Notes under the pieces: model-generated
The model's database searches: none
Told to the model about the DNA's origin: nothing
What the model saw: only the letters and a program-made list of their open reading frames with translations
Source: Patescibacteria group bacterium
GTDB taxonomy: Bacteria > Patescibacteriota > Gracilibacteria > JAHISY01
NCBI GenBank assembly: GCA_018817365.1
Contig: JAHISY010000073.1
Location: 1 to 10,944 of the forward strand
Reading direction: 5' to 3'
Length of the DNA stretch: 10,944 nucleotides
Translations under genes and position numbers: made by a program
Shown here: one piece after another, positions 5,226-10,944 of the stretch
Position numbering within the stretch: the stretch's first letter is position 1
Layout of the letters: each line of letters opens with the position of its first letter

Positions 5226-7145
5226 TTAATCTCGTTTCAAAACAGCAAGAAATGCTTCCTGCGGCAGGCTGACTTTTCCAAATTTTTTCATCCGCTTTTT
5301 TCCCGCTTTCTGCTTTTTCAGCAACTTATTTTTCCTCGTTACGTCGCCGCCGTAAAGTTTCTCAGTCACATCTTTTCGAAAAGCCGAGAGAGTCTCGCGC
5401 GCGATGACCGTCGCGCCGATCGCAGCTTGAATCGGGATGACGAAATTCGCGCGGGGGATGATGTCTTTCAGCTTTTTGCACAAATTCATCCCGACCGACC
5501 GCGCCTCGCTTCGATGCGCGATGAAGCTCAAGGCATCGATTTTTTCTCCCCCCACCAAAACATCCAGTCTCACTAAATTCTCACTCCGAAACTCCAAAAA
5601 TTCGTAACTCAGGCTGGCGTAGCCGCTCGAAACATTTTTCAATTTGTCGTAAAAATCTGTAATTATCGAAGCGAGCGGAATCTCGTAATTCACCAGGGCG
5701 CGGGTGGCGTCGAGGAAGGAAATTCCCCCAGTGAACTGGGGGGTTAAATGCTGGATGCCTCGACGCTTGGTGACCAACTCCAAAACGCCGCCGAGATATT
5801 CTTTCGGTGTGACGATTTCCAGCTTCACCCACGGCTCGCGCAATTCCTCAAAAACATCCGGCAACTCGCTCGGATTGGCGAGCGGCTGAATTTTTCCACC
5901 CCCCAAAACGACTTCGTATTTCACGCTCGGGGCGGTGACAATTAAATCGAGATTATATTCTCGTTCAAGTCTTTCCTGAACTATTTCCAAATGTAGCAAG
6001 CCGAGGAAACCGACGCGAAAACCAAAACCCAGCGCGGTCGAACGCTCCGGTTCGTAAGTTAGACTGGCGTCGTTCAGGCTCAATTTTTCCAATGCTTCGC
6101 GTAGCTCGGGAAAATCATTTGCATCATTCGCGAACACTCCCGCGAAAACGAACGGCGAGACTTTCTTGTATCCGGGTAACGGTTCGGCTGGCTCGGTTGA
6201 TTCTTGGTGCCGGGTTTTTGGTTCTACGGATTTTTTCCAAACCGTCTCGCCGACGCGCGCGTCACGCACACTCTTCAGCCCCGTGATAATGTAGCCGATT
6301 TCTCCTTCCTCGATTTTGGGAGTGGGTTTGTATTTGGGCTTGAAACAACCCACTTCAAGCGCCTCGAATTCTGCATTGGCGCGAAGCAGCTTCAACTTAT
6401 CCCCCTTCTTAATTTCACCCGAAAAGCTTCTCACATAAATCACGACTCCGCGGTAGGGATCAAAAATTGAATCGAAAATAAGCGCCTTCGTTTCTCTAGT
6501 TGGTCCCTCGGCAAGCTCGGGACGACCTTCGGTCGGCGGCGGAATCCGCTCCACCACCGCGTCCAAAATTTGCTCGCAATTCGTGCCCTCCTTCGCGCTG
6601 ATTTCAATCACTTCTTCGCGCGGAATACCCAAAACATTTTCAATCTCGATTTTGATTCTCGGGACATCGGCGGCGGGTAAGTCAATTTTATTAATCACAG
6701 GAATTATCTCCAGATTCGCTTCTATGGCTGCGTAAACATTCGCGAGAGTCTGCGCCTCGATTCCTTGCGTCGCATCGATCACGAGAATCGCTCCTTCCAC
6801 CGCTTTCAAGCTTCGGCTCACCTCGTAAGCGAAATCGGCATGACCGGGAGTATCGATTAAATTTAGTTGGTAGTTGGTAGTTGGTAGCTTGTAGTTTTTG
6901 GAACTCGCTCCGCTCGCATTTTTTGACTCCTCGTCATCACAAGGACAAACATATTCATACTCCATTCGCACCGGCTGCAATTTAATCGTGATGCCGCGCT
7001 CTTGCTCGAGATCCATGGTGTCGAGATGTTGGGCGCGCATGTCGCGTTTTTCCACAGTGTGGGTCAATTCCAACAGCCGGTCGGCGAGCGTCGACTTACC
7101 GTGGTCGATGTGGGCGATGATGCAAAAATTTCTAATATTTTTCAT
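5226..7145 (-). CDS. lepA: Elongation factor 4 (LepA), translation GTPase
   Basis: Ribosome-associated GTPase related to EF-G that acts on stalled or mis-translocated ribosomes. All GTPase motifs are present: AHIDHGKST (11-19), GITIK (51-55), DTPGH (98-102), NKID (152-155) and SAK (183-185). The LepA-specific C-terminus is complete (YGGDVTRKNKLL, KQKAGKKRMK, PQEAFLAVLK). At 639 residues it is about 40 longer than the usual near-600. By comparison with remembered family sequence, the excess falls in four places: about 67-90 (before NYQLNLIDTPGH), about 205-219 (EGRPELAEGPTRET), about 306-320 (VEPKTRHQESTEPA) and 467-474 (LTPQFTGG). At least three of these coincide with repeat DNA. The ATG at 7143-7145 is chosen because MKNIRNFCIIAHIDHGKST is the standard N-terminus. 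The stop is TAA. Confidence 0.96.
   Translation of the reverse strand: MKNIRNFCIIAHIDHGKSTLADRLLELTHTVEKRDMRAQHLDTMDLEQERGITIKLQPVRMEYEYVCPCDDEESKNASGASSKNYKLPTTNYQLNLIDTPGHADFAYEVSRSLKAVEGAILVIDATQGIEAQTLANVYAAIEANLEIIPVINKIDLPAADVPRIKIEIENVLGIPREEVIEISAKEGTNCEQILDAVVERIPPPTEGRPELAEGPTRETKALIFDSIFDPYRGVVIYVRSFSGEIKKGDKLKLLRANAEFEALEVGCFKPKYKPTPKIEEGEIGYIITGLKSVRDARVGETVWKKSVEPKTRHQESTEPAEPLPGYKKVSPFVFAGVFANDANDFPELREALEKLSLNDASLTYEPERSTALGFGFRVGFLGLLHLEIVQERLEREYNLDLIVTAPSVKYEVVLGGGKIQPLANPSELPDVFEELREPWVKLEIVTPKEYLGGVLELVTKRRGIQHLTPQFTGGISFLDATRALVNYEIPLASIITDFYDKLKNVSSGYASLSYEFLEFRSENLVRLDVLVGGEKIDALSFIAHRSEARSVGMNLCKKLKDIIPRANFVIPIQAAIGATVIARETLSAFRKDVTEKLYGGDVTRKNKLLKKQKAGKKRMKKFGKVSLPQEAFLAVLKRD
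5722..5747. repeat. Palindromic element inserted in frame in lepA (LTPQFTGG)
   Basis: CCCCCAGT, a GA spacer, then ACTGGGGG (5725-5742), followed by GTTAA. On the coding strand it starts TTAACCCCCC and is read as LTPQFTGG (residues 467-474). LepA homologues run from KRG-[I/V]-Q directly into a short segment and then the LxYE-P motif, so this is close to an exact 24-bp, 8-codon addition. The edge matches the 8006-8035 palindrome, but it is read in a different codon phase. Confidence 0.75.
6186..6227. repeat. Likely repeat-derived insertion in lepA (VEPKTRHQESTEPA)
   Basis: This stretch encodes residues 307-320, between the VGETV segment and EPLPGYK. Canonical LepA has only a few residues here (GDTVT...A-EEPLPG). 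The DNA contains degenerate TTGGTTC/GGTTC-like words (CGGTTGATTCTTGGTGCC, then TTTTTGGTTC), suggestive of a decayed short tandem repeat. Confidence 0.4.
6489..6535. repeat. Double-hairpin repeat translated in lepA (EGRPELAEGPTRET)
   Basis: Two adjacent inverted repeats: GTCCC ... GGGAC (6503-6507 with 6519-6523) and CGACC-TTC-GGTCG (6523-6535). The translated segment, about residues 206-219, sits between VVERIPPP and ALIFDS, where typical LepA has about nine residues. It is therefore about seven residues longer than expected and is probably an inserted or expanded repeat. Confidence 0.55.
6865..6894. repeat. 7-bp tandem repeat (AGTTGGT) inside lepA
   Basis: AGTTGGT occurs three times in a row (6865-6885), then AGCTTGT and AG. 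On the lepA strand it is read as KLPTTNYQL, just before the conserved NLIDTPGH motif. Together with the upstream acidic segment it lengthens the loop between the G2 and G3 motifs by about 20 residues. The unit is close to the AGTTGGC heptads at 8854-8888. Confidence 0.8.
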
Positions 7146-7230
7146 TTCAGCAGGAAGATTGAAAGTGGCAGATGACTTGTCCTCCGAAGCCCGGAGGGCG
7201 TAGGAGGATGCAAAAATTTCTAATATTTTT
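7119..7230. repeat. 24-bp direct duplication at the lepA start, flanking a 64-bp hairpin-bearing segment
   Basis: An identical 24-bp sequence beginning GATGCAAAAATTTC occurs at 7119-7142 and 7207-7230. The first copy is codons 2-9 of lepA; its ATG lies just outside the repeat. The segment between the copies (7143-7206) contains heptad-like units (about 7149-7176) and a nested inverted repeat, TCCTCCG ... CGGAGG ... GGAGGA (7180-7208). This looks either like a tandem duplication or like a small element that made a target duplication. The upstream copy lacks an ATG at the matching place. Confidence 0.8.
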
Positions 7231-7261
7231 TACGCGGGGATTTTAGCGGAATTCGAAAGCA

Positions 7262-7270
7262 TGAGATAAT
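7262..7270 (+). promoter_or_regulatory. Candidate extended -10 promoter of the prenyl synthase gene
   Basis: TGA-GATAAT: an extended -10 (TGn) with a hexamer matching TATAAT at five of six positions. It ends six bases before the ATG at 7277, so a leaderless mRNA is predicted. The -35 position shows only a poor match, which is usual for extended -10 promoters. Confidence 0.5.
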
Positions 7271-7276
7271 TTCCGC

Positions 7277-8173
7277 ATGGATTTCCTCAAAAAATATCGA
7301 TTCGAAATCGATGCCGCGCTTGCTGATTTTTTCAAAAAATATGAGCGGGCGGACGTGATTCAAAAAGATTTCAGCAGAGCGATTCGCCACGCCGCGCTGC
7401 TCGGCGGGAAGCGGATTCGTCCGATTCTCGGAATGCTTGCCTTCGAAATTTCCGCGAATCCGAAAACCAAAATCTCGCGTCAAAAAGCGATTCAAAATTT
7501 ACTCTCCATTGAATTCGTTCACGCTTCCTCGCTTGTGCACGATGATTTACCTGCGCTTGACGACGACATTCTCCGCCGCGGTCGACCGACGGTTTGGAAG
7601 AAATTTGGCGAGGCACTCGCGATTCTCGCGGGTGATGCGCTCGCGGTTCTCGCGTTCGAAAATTTGGTGATGAACGCACCGGATTTCGCGCTCCGCAAAT
7701 TAACAAAAATTCTCGCGGAGTGTGCCGGCGCGCGCGGCATGATCGGCGGACAGGCGCGGGATTTGCAGCCCGAAAAAATTTCCTCGCTCCGAAATTTGAC
7801 TGAGATGCATTCTCAAAAAACGGGAAAGTTGATTCTTGCGGCGGCTCAATTCGGAGCAGTCCTCGCGGGCGCGGATTCCACAAAAGTCAAACGACTCGAA
7901 AATTTTGCGACGAAAATCGGACTTGCGTTTCAAATTTCCGATGACCTGCTTGATGCGCGCGGCGACGAAAAAATTCTCGGAAAAAAAGTGGGAAAAGATT
8001 TAAAAGTTAACCCCCGAGATATCTCGGGGGTTAACATCGTCAAATTTCTCGGCAGCGAAAAGTCAGAAGAAAAATTACAAAAACTGACGCGCGAGGCTGT
8101 CGCGATTGCCCGCGATTTGGAATCAAAAAAGCTCGAAAAATTGGCAGAGTTCGTTTTGATGCGTGAGAAATAG
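7277..8173 (+). CDS. Trans-isoprenyl diphosphate synthase (farnesyl/geranylgeranyl type)
   Basis: A 298-residue cytoplasmic polyprenyl synthase that condenses isopentenyl diphosphate onto allylic primers; products feed lipid carriers and other isoprenoids. GGKRIRP is at 43-49, the first Asp-rich motif DDLPALDDD at 89-97 with RRGRP at 100-104, KTGKL at 181-185, and the second Asp-rich motif QISDDLLD at 219-226. Ser84, five residues before the first Asp-rich motif, is small; aromatic residues there are typical of farnesyl synthases, so a C20 or longer product is favoured, as inference. After GKD (239-241), where relatives have a G-K-x-T segment, a 30-bp palindrome encodes VNPRDISGVN (244-253). 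The enzyme may therefore have altered product release, or the insertion may be neutral. The start is ATG, with no Shine-Dalgarno. The stop is TAG. Confidence 0.93.
   Translation: MDFLKKYRFEIDAALADFFKKYERADVIQKDFSRAIRHAALLGGKRIRPILGMLAFEISANPKTKISRQKAIQNLLSIEFVHASSLVHDDLPALDDDILRRGRPTVWKKFGEALAILAGDALAVLAFENLVMNAPDFALRKLTKILAECAGARGMIGGQARDLQPEKISSLRNLTEMHSQKTGKLILAAAQFGAVLAGADSTKVKRLENFATKIGLAFQISDDLLDARGDEKILGKKVGKDLKVNPRDISGVNIVKFLGSEKSEEKLQKLTREAVAIARDLESKKLEKLAEFVLMREK
8006..8035. repeat. Perfect 30-bp palindrome inserted in the prenyl synthase gene
   Basis: GTTAACCCCCGAGAT followed by its exact reverse complement. It is ten codons long, keeps the frame and encodes VNPRDISGVN just after the second Asp-rich motif region. 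It is a close relative of the looped element in pgi (4052-4102) and shares its edge with the lepA palindrome (5722-5747). Confidence 0.9.
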
Positions 8174-8280
8174 TCTTTTAAAAGTAATTTTTTACATCTC
8201 TAATTTTTTTTAAACTCCTGCTTCCGCGCCAAATCTCCGTCTCTATTTTCTTCCTGCAATTTAAAAACTTCTGCTTCGCC

Positions 8281-8304
8281 TTCCCTCTTTTTCGAAAGAG
8301 GGAA
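8281..8304. repeat. Perfect 10-bp hairpin with TTCG loop
   Basis: TTCCCTCTTT, loop TTCG, AAAGAGGGAA. TTCG is a stabilising tetraloop. It lies 108 bp after the prenyl synthase stop. No T-run follows on either strand, so it is not a standard intrinsic terminator; it may be an RNA-stabilising hairpin or a dispersed palindromic repeat. Confidence 0.7.
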
Positions 8305-8470
8305 AGAATCGTTGAGGAAATCAAAAAGTTTAGGATGCTCGCAGGGTAGAGGGGTTAGTCTCTAGCAAGGAAACTAAAAGTTAGCGTGCTAATACCAGAC
8401 CCCCCGTCCGCTGCGGCGGACTTCCCCCCTTGGCAGGGGCATCCAACCCGCAACACCCTACTTATCTAGT

Positions 8471-8493
8471 TAGCCAGCTGCAAACTGCAAACC
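8471..8493. repeat. 7-bp tandem repeat upstream of the penicillin-binding protein gene
   Basis: TAGCCAG, CTGCAAA, CTGCAAA, CCG: heptads related on the opposite strand to the TTTGCAG units found after the same gene (10811-10826). Confidence 0.55.
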
Positions 8494-8497
8494 GTTT

Positions 8498-8506
8498 TGC
8501 TACACT
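8498..8506 (+). promoter_or_regulatory. Candidate extended -10 promoter of the penicillin-binding protein gene
   Basis: TGC-TACACT fits an extended -10 (four of six in the hexamer plus TG). The ATG at 8517 is ten bases further on, so the leader would be only about four bases. No Shine-Dalgarno is seen. It is weaker than the candidates at 7262 and 4237. Confidence 0.35.
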
Positions 8507-8516
8507 TCCGAAGCTG

Positions 8517-10820
8517 ATGCACTCGTATTCCTCACGAAATTACCGCGCTCCCGACCGCTGCCACACCATTTTTTATGCGGCTATTTTTTTCTTCGTGATT
8601 ATTGCGGGGAAACTTTTTTGGCTGCAAATTCTCCATTCCGCCGATTACAAAAATCTGGCGGAGGAGCAAAATTCCCGCGGGGTGGTGCTGCCGGCGAAGC
8701 GGGGAAATATTTACGCGAAAGATTACCGGACGAATGAGCTTTTTCCGCTCGCGCAAAATTCTACAACTTACACAATTTTTGCCGATCCGCTTTTGATTGA
8801 CGAGGGCGCCGAAGCGGCAGTAGTGGAGATGTTGTTGCCGCTGCTGTGGAGGGAGTTGGCAGATTCCAGTTTACAGTTGGCAGAAGGTGAGGTTGGCGAG
8901 GGAGGCGAGAATTCGGAGGAGGACGAGATTGAAAAACCTGAAGAAATCAAAACAAATCCGAAAGATGAATTTAAGAATAAATTGATCACGCAGCTCGCGA
9001 CCAAAAATGTGGTGCGGCGGGAGATTCACGAAGTTTCGGAAGAGGAACTGAAACTTGTCGTCGACGCGCATCTGCCGGGAGTGGCTGCGGAGGGAGGGAT
9101 TCTCACGATCAATCCGACTTTGATCGACGATCCCGAAGATATCGCCACGAAACTTGCCACGATTCTCGACAGTGATTACAGCGAAATTTATCCGCTGCTG
9201 CTTCGCAAAAAAGTTCGCTACATTCGGCTGGCAGCGCGGGTGACTCCGGCGATTCACGCTGAGATTCTCGCGCTCGGCATTCGCGGAGTCGGCGCGATTC
9301 CCGAATATCGGCGGGTGTATCCGGAAGCGGAACTGGCGGCGCAAGTCATCGGTTTTCTCGATCACGATGAAAATGGAGTTTACGGAATCGAGGGAGGTTT
9401 GAATAAAAAACTTGCCGGCAAAAACGGTTTGCGAAAGACGCAAGTCGATCCCTTCAATCGGCAGATTACAGCGGGAGATGTTTTGATCGACAATGCGGAG
9501 GACGGTGATTCGCTCGTGCTCACGATCGACCGCGCGATTCAAGAAATCGTCGAACGCGAACTGGCGCGAGTCGTAGATTATCAACGCGCGGATTCTGGTC
9601 AAGCTATCGTGATGGATCCGCACACCGGTGCTATTCTCGCGCTTGCGCATTTTCCGGTCTTCGATCCGAACGCGTACGGCGATGTCTACGCAATCGAGGA
9701 ATTGATTCGAAAAGAGAGAATCAAAAAGTGGGTGGACGCGGAAGGAAATGTTCGCGAGGAAGTCGAAGAGTGGTGGGAAACTTCCGCGGGTGAAAAAACT
9801 TACGTCGAGTGGGGAGTCGAATATGTGATTCGCGCGGGCTACCGTTTCCCGGTTTTCACCGAATATCGCGATGGGAAGGAATTCCATAAATCGATTTACG
9901 CGAATCGGCTCGGCGAGGGGGTCTTCACGCTGAAAGCTGCCACCGATCCGTACGAGCCTGGTTCAGTTTTCAAACCAATCGTGATGGCAGCCGCGCTTGA
10001 TTCCGGCGAGGTGACTCCGCTCACCCGCTCGTCGCATAATGGACCGGTCGAATTGGACGAGGTGAATTATCAAACGGGCAGACCGATCGTGATCAAAAAT
10101 GCGGAGGGCAAATATTACGGGCAAGAAACGATGACAGAGGTGCTGGAACATTCTTCGAATATCGGAATGACTTTTGTTGCGCAGACGCTCGGTCGCGCGA
10201 CTTTTTACGACTATCTCCGGAAGTTCGGATTCGGCGAACGTTCGGAAGTGGAGTTCGAGGGAGAGGATTCCGGTATGATTGAAAATTACACGAAGTGGAG
10301 TGAATCGGAGCTTGTCACGAAAGCTTTCGGGCAGGGATTGACGGTCAATTTATTTCAAATGGCGGCGGCGTATTCCGCGCTCGCGAACGGCGGTTTGCTG
10401 ATGAAACCTTACGTCGTGGATGAGGAAATTCTGCCAGACGGTCGGCGGATCAAAACCGAACCGGAGACGATTCGGCGGGTGATTGATTCTGAAACTTCGC
10501 GCGCGATTACGCAGATGCTTGTGAGTTCAGTCAAAATCGGTTTCGCAAAACCGGGGGGAGTTGACGGCTATTTCGTCGCGGGTAAAACCGGGACGTCGCA
10601 GACTTATCTGCGCGGGAAAGCTTTGAGTGAGCTTGGCACCACGATTGCGGCTTTCGGCGGCTATGCGCCGGCGACTGATCCGAAGTTTGTTTTGCTCGTA
10701 AAAGTTGACCGCCCGCGTGTTTCGGAATGGGGGGCTAGCGTGGTGGCTCCCATTTTCCAAAAAATTACGGAAGAACTACTCACAAATTATTTTGCGATTC
10801 CGCCGGCGACTGGTTTGTAG
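8517..10820 (+). CDS. ftsI: Class B penicillin-binding protein, FtsI-type peptidoglycan transpeptidase
   Basis: A 767-residue membrane-anchored D,D-transpeptidase that cross-links peptidoglycan, most like the septal FtsI/PBP3 class. A membrane segment is at residues 17-38. The dimerisation domain (about 50-310) contains RGNIYAKD and QVIGFLDHDENGVYGIEGG. The catalytic domain has EPGSVFKP with active Ser483 and Lys486, SSN at 546-548 and KTGTSQ at 690-695. An acidic low-complexity stretch (about 115-149) overlaps a heptad repeat. Between FDPN (about 382) and the SxxK motif there are about 100 residues, including a charged segment rich in Lys, Glu and Trp, longer than usual. The frame is open to a TTG at 8430, but those codons lie in repeat sequence, and the ATG at 8517 gives a normal short cytoplasmic tail. 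The TAG stop lies in a heptad tract. It could instead serve elongation; the SSN and EPGS motifs favour FtsI. Confidence 0.9.
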   Translation: MHSYSSRNYRAPDRCHTIFYAAIFFFVIIAGKLFWLQILHSADYKNLAEEQNSRGVVLPAKRGNIYAKDYRTNELFPLAQNSTTYTIFADPLLIDEGAEAAVVEMLLPLLWRELADSSLQLAEGEVGEGGENSEEDEIEKPEEIKTNPKDEFKNKLITQLATKNVVRREIHEVSEEELKLVVDAHLPGVAAEGGILTINPTLIDDPEDIATKLATILDSDYSEIYPLLLRKKVRYIRLAARVTPAIHAEILALGIRGVGAIPEYRRVYPEAELAAQVIGFLDHDENGVYGIEGGLNKKLAGKNGLRKTQVDPFNRQITAGDVLIDNAEDGDSLVLTIDRAIQEIVERELARVVDYQRADSGQAIVMDPHTGAILALAHFPVFDPNAYGDVYAIEELIRKERIKKWVDAEGNVREEVEEWWETSAGEKTYVEWGVEYVIRAGYRFPVFTEYRDGKEFHKSIYANRLGEGVFTLKAATDPYEPGSVFKPIVMAAALDSGEVTPLTRSSHNGPVELDEVNYQTGRPIVIKNAEGKYYGQETMTEVLEHSSNIGMTFVAQTLGRATFYDYLRKFGFGERSEVEFEGEDSGMIENYTKWSESELVTKAFGQGLTVNLFQMAAAYSALANGGLLMKPYVVDEEILPDGRRIKTEPETIRRVIDSETSRAITQMLVSSVKIGFAKPGGVDGYFVAGKTGTSQTYLRGKALSELGTTIAAFGGYAPATDPKFVLLVKVDRPRVSEWGASVVAPIFQKITEELLTNYFAIPPATGL
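8854..8888. repeat. 7-bp tandem repeat inside the penicillin-binding protein gene
   Basis: AGTTGGC, AGATTCC, AGTTTAC, AGTTGGC, AGAAGGT: five heptads in register, each beginning AG, with the 10-base word AGTTGGCAGA exactly 21 bp apart. They are read as part of ELADSSLQLAEGE and precede an acidic low-complexity tract. The unit resembles the AGTTGGT heptads in lepA. Confidence 0.7.
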
Positions 10821-10830
10821 TTTGCAGTTC
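10810..10830. repeat. 7-bp repeat spanning the stop codon of the penicillin-binding protein gene
   Basis: TGGTTTG, TAGTTTG, CAGTTCT: heptads in which the second unit supplies the TAG stop codon (10818-10820). The original C-terminus of the protein may therefore have been replaced by repeat sequence. Confidence 0.5.
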
Positions 10831-10944
10831 TTGATTTCAATCCATGGGTCGACCGTGTCTGTGGCAGGCAGGGCAGGTAGACAGAATTTAAAAATATTGC
10901 GCGGTGAATTCAACCCGAGGGGTTGGTAGACAGAATAATTTTAA
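10821..10944. other. Terminal repeat-rich spacer; no gene seen
   Basis: It contains the word TGTCTGTGGCAGGCAGG (10856-10872), nearly the loop of the pgi palindromic element (4071-4088); a perfect CAACCC-GAG-GGGTTG hairpin (10911-10925); and GGTAGACAGAAT twice (10876-10887 and 10925-10936). Each component relates to the palindrome and tetranucleotide-like repeats elsewhere in the window. No terminator with a clear T-run is seen before the window ends. Confidence 0.6.

Larger units (their letters stand above)
8174..8516. other. Repeat-rich spacer between prenyl synthase and penicillin-binding protein; no gene seen
   Basis: The first 100 bp are pyrimidine-rich with T-runs. From about 8332 the sequence becomes GC-rich and structured: TTAGC-GT-GCTAA near 8380-8392, a GTCCGC-TGCG-GCGGAC hairpin (8406-8421), a CCCC ... 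GGGG pair around 8426-8439, and a heptad tract at 8471-8491. No tRNA or rRNA could be recognised, and no convincing open frame is present. A structured RNA is possible, but nothing identifies one. Confidence 0.55.

Noticed and set aside
6865..6894. Heptad repeats as a CRISPR array
   Set aside because: The units are contiguous 7-mers without spacers, and no cas gene is nearby.
8351..8400. Fragment resembling 16S rRNA (GGAAAC ... GCTAATACC)
   Set aside because: Only two short words match and their spacing is wrong by several bases; no flanking rRNA sequence is present.
8430..8516. Upstream TTG start for the penicillin-binding protein, adding 29 residues
   Set aside because: The added codons are GC-rich and heptad repeat DNA, and the extension is unlike FtsI N-termini. 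The ATG at 8517 follows a -10-like box.
8871..9887. Minus-strand open frame of 338 codons opposite the penicillin-binding protein gene
   Set aside because: It lies wholly antisense to a gene with full catalytic motifs; its composition is that of a shadow frame and no family is recognisable.

Overview
The window looks like a piece of chromosome from a Patescibacteria/CPR bacterium, plausibly Peregrinibacteria-like, although the exact lineage is inference. The evidence is a DUF4012 envelope protein next to a DUF3352-type protein, weak or absent Shine-Dalgarno signals, a compact set of housekeeping genes, and short repeats that continue into coding sequence. The standard genetic code fits: the long reading frames contain no internal TGA, and one gene (pgi) ends in TGA. 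This argues against the UGA=Gly lineages.

Layout. Positions 1-1045 (minus) hold a DUF4012 membrane protein cut by the left edge. Positions 1046-1392 are AT-rich and appear non-coding. Positions 1393-2952 (minus) encode a membrane-anchored DUF3352-like protein, immediately downstream of pgi (glucose-6-phosphate isomerase, 2993-4195, minus). A 54-bp divergent promoter region separates pgi from a cation diffusion facilitator, possibly for Mn (4250-5098, plus). Convergent to that gene is lepA (5226-7145, minus). A 131-bp divergent spacer carrying a 24-bp duplication leads to a trans-polyprenyl diphosphate synthase (7277-8173, plus). A repeat-rich spacer of about 340 bp follows, then a class B FtsI-type penicillin-binding protein (8517-10820, plus). 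The last 124 bp hold repeats only.

Gene roles. The prenyl synthase (isoprenoid/lipid-carrier precursor) and the transpeptidase both feed envelope synthesis. The DUF4012 and DUF3352 proteins are single-pass membrane proteins with large predicted outside domains. Pgi supplies fructose-6-phosphate for glycolysis and amino sugars. LepA is a translation GTPase. Apart from the possible pgi-DUF3352 operon, there is no evident shared pathway.

The most striking content is a set of small repeats that have entered genes in frame. A perfect 30-bp palindrome in the prenyl synthase encodes VNPRDISGVN. A codon-aligned relative in pgi, carrying a 21-bp central loop, encodes VNPRDLPADRQGISRVN. Another palindrome with the same TTAACC-type edge adds LTPQFTGG to LepA, and a further one lies in pgi. 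Imperfect 7-bp tandem repeats lie in lepA, in the transpeptidase gene (including its stop codon) and in most spacers. This resembles in principle the Rickettsia palindromic elements that insert within genes. A second theme is start codons placed 6-7 bp after a good -10 hexamer, suggesting leaderless mRNAs.
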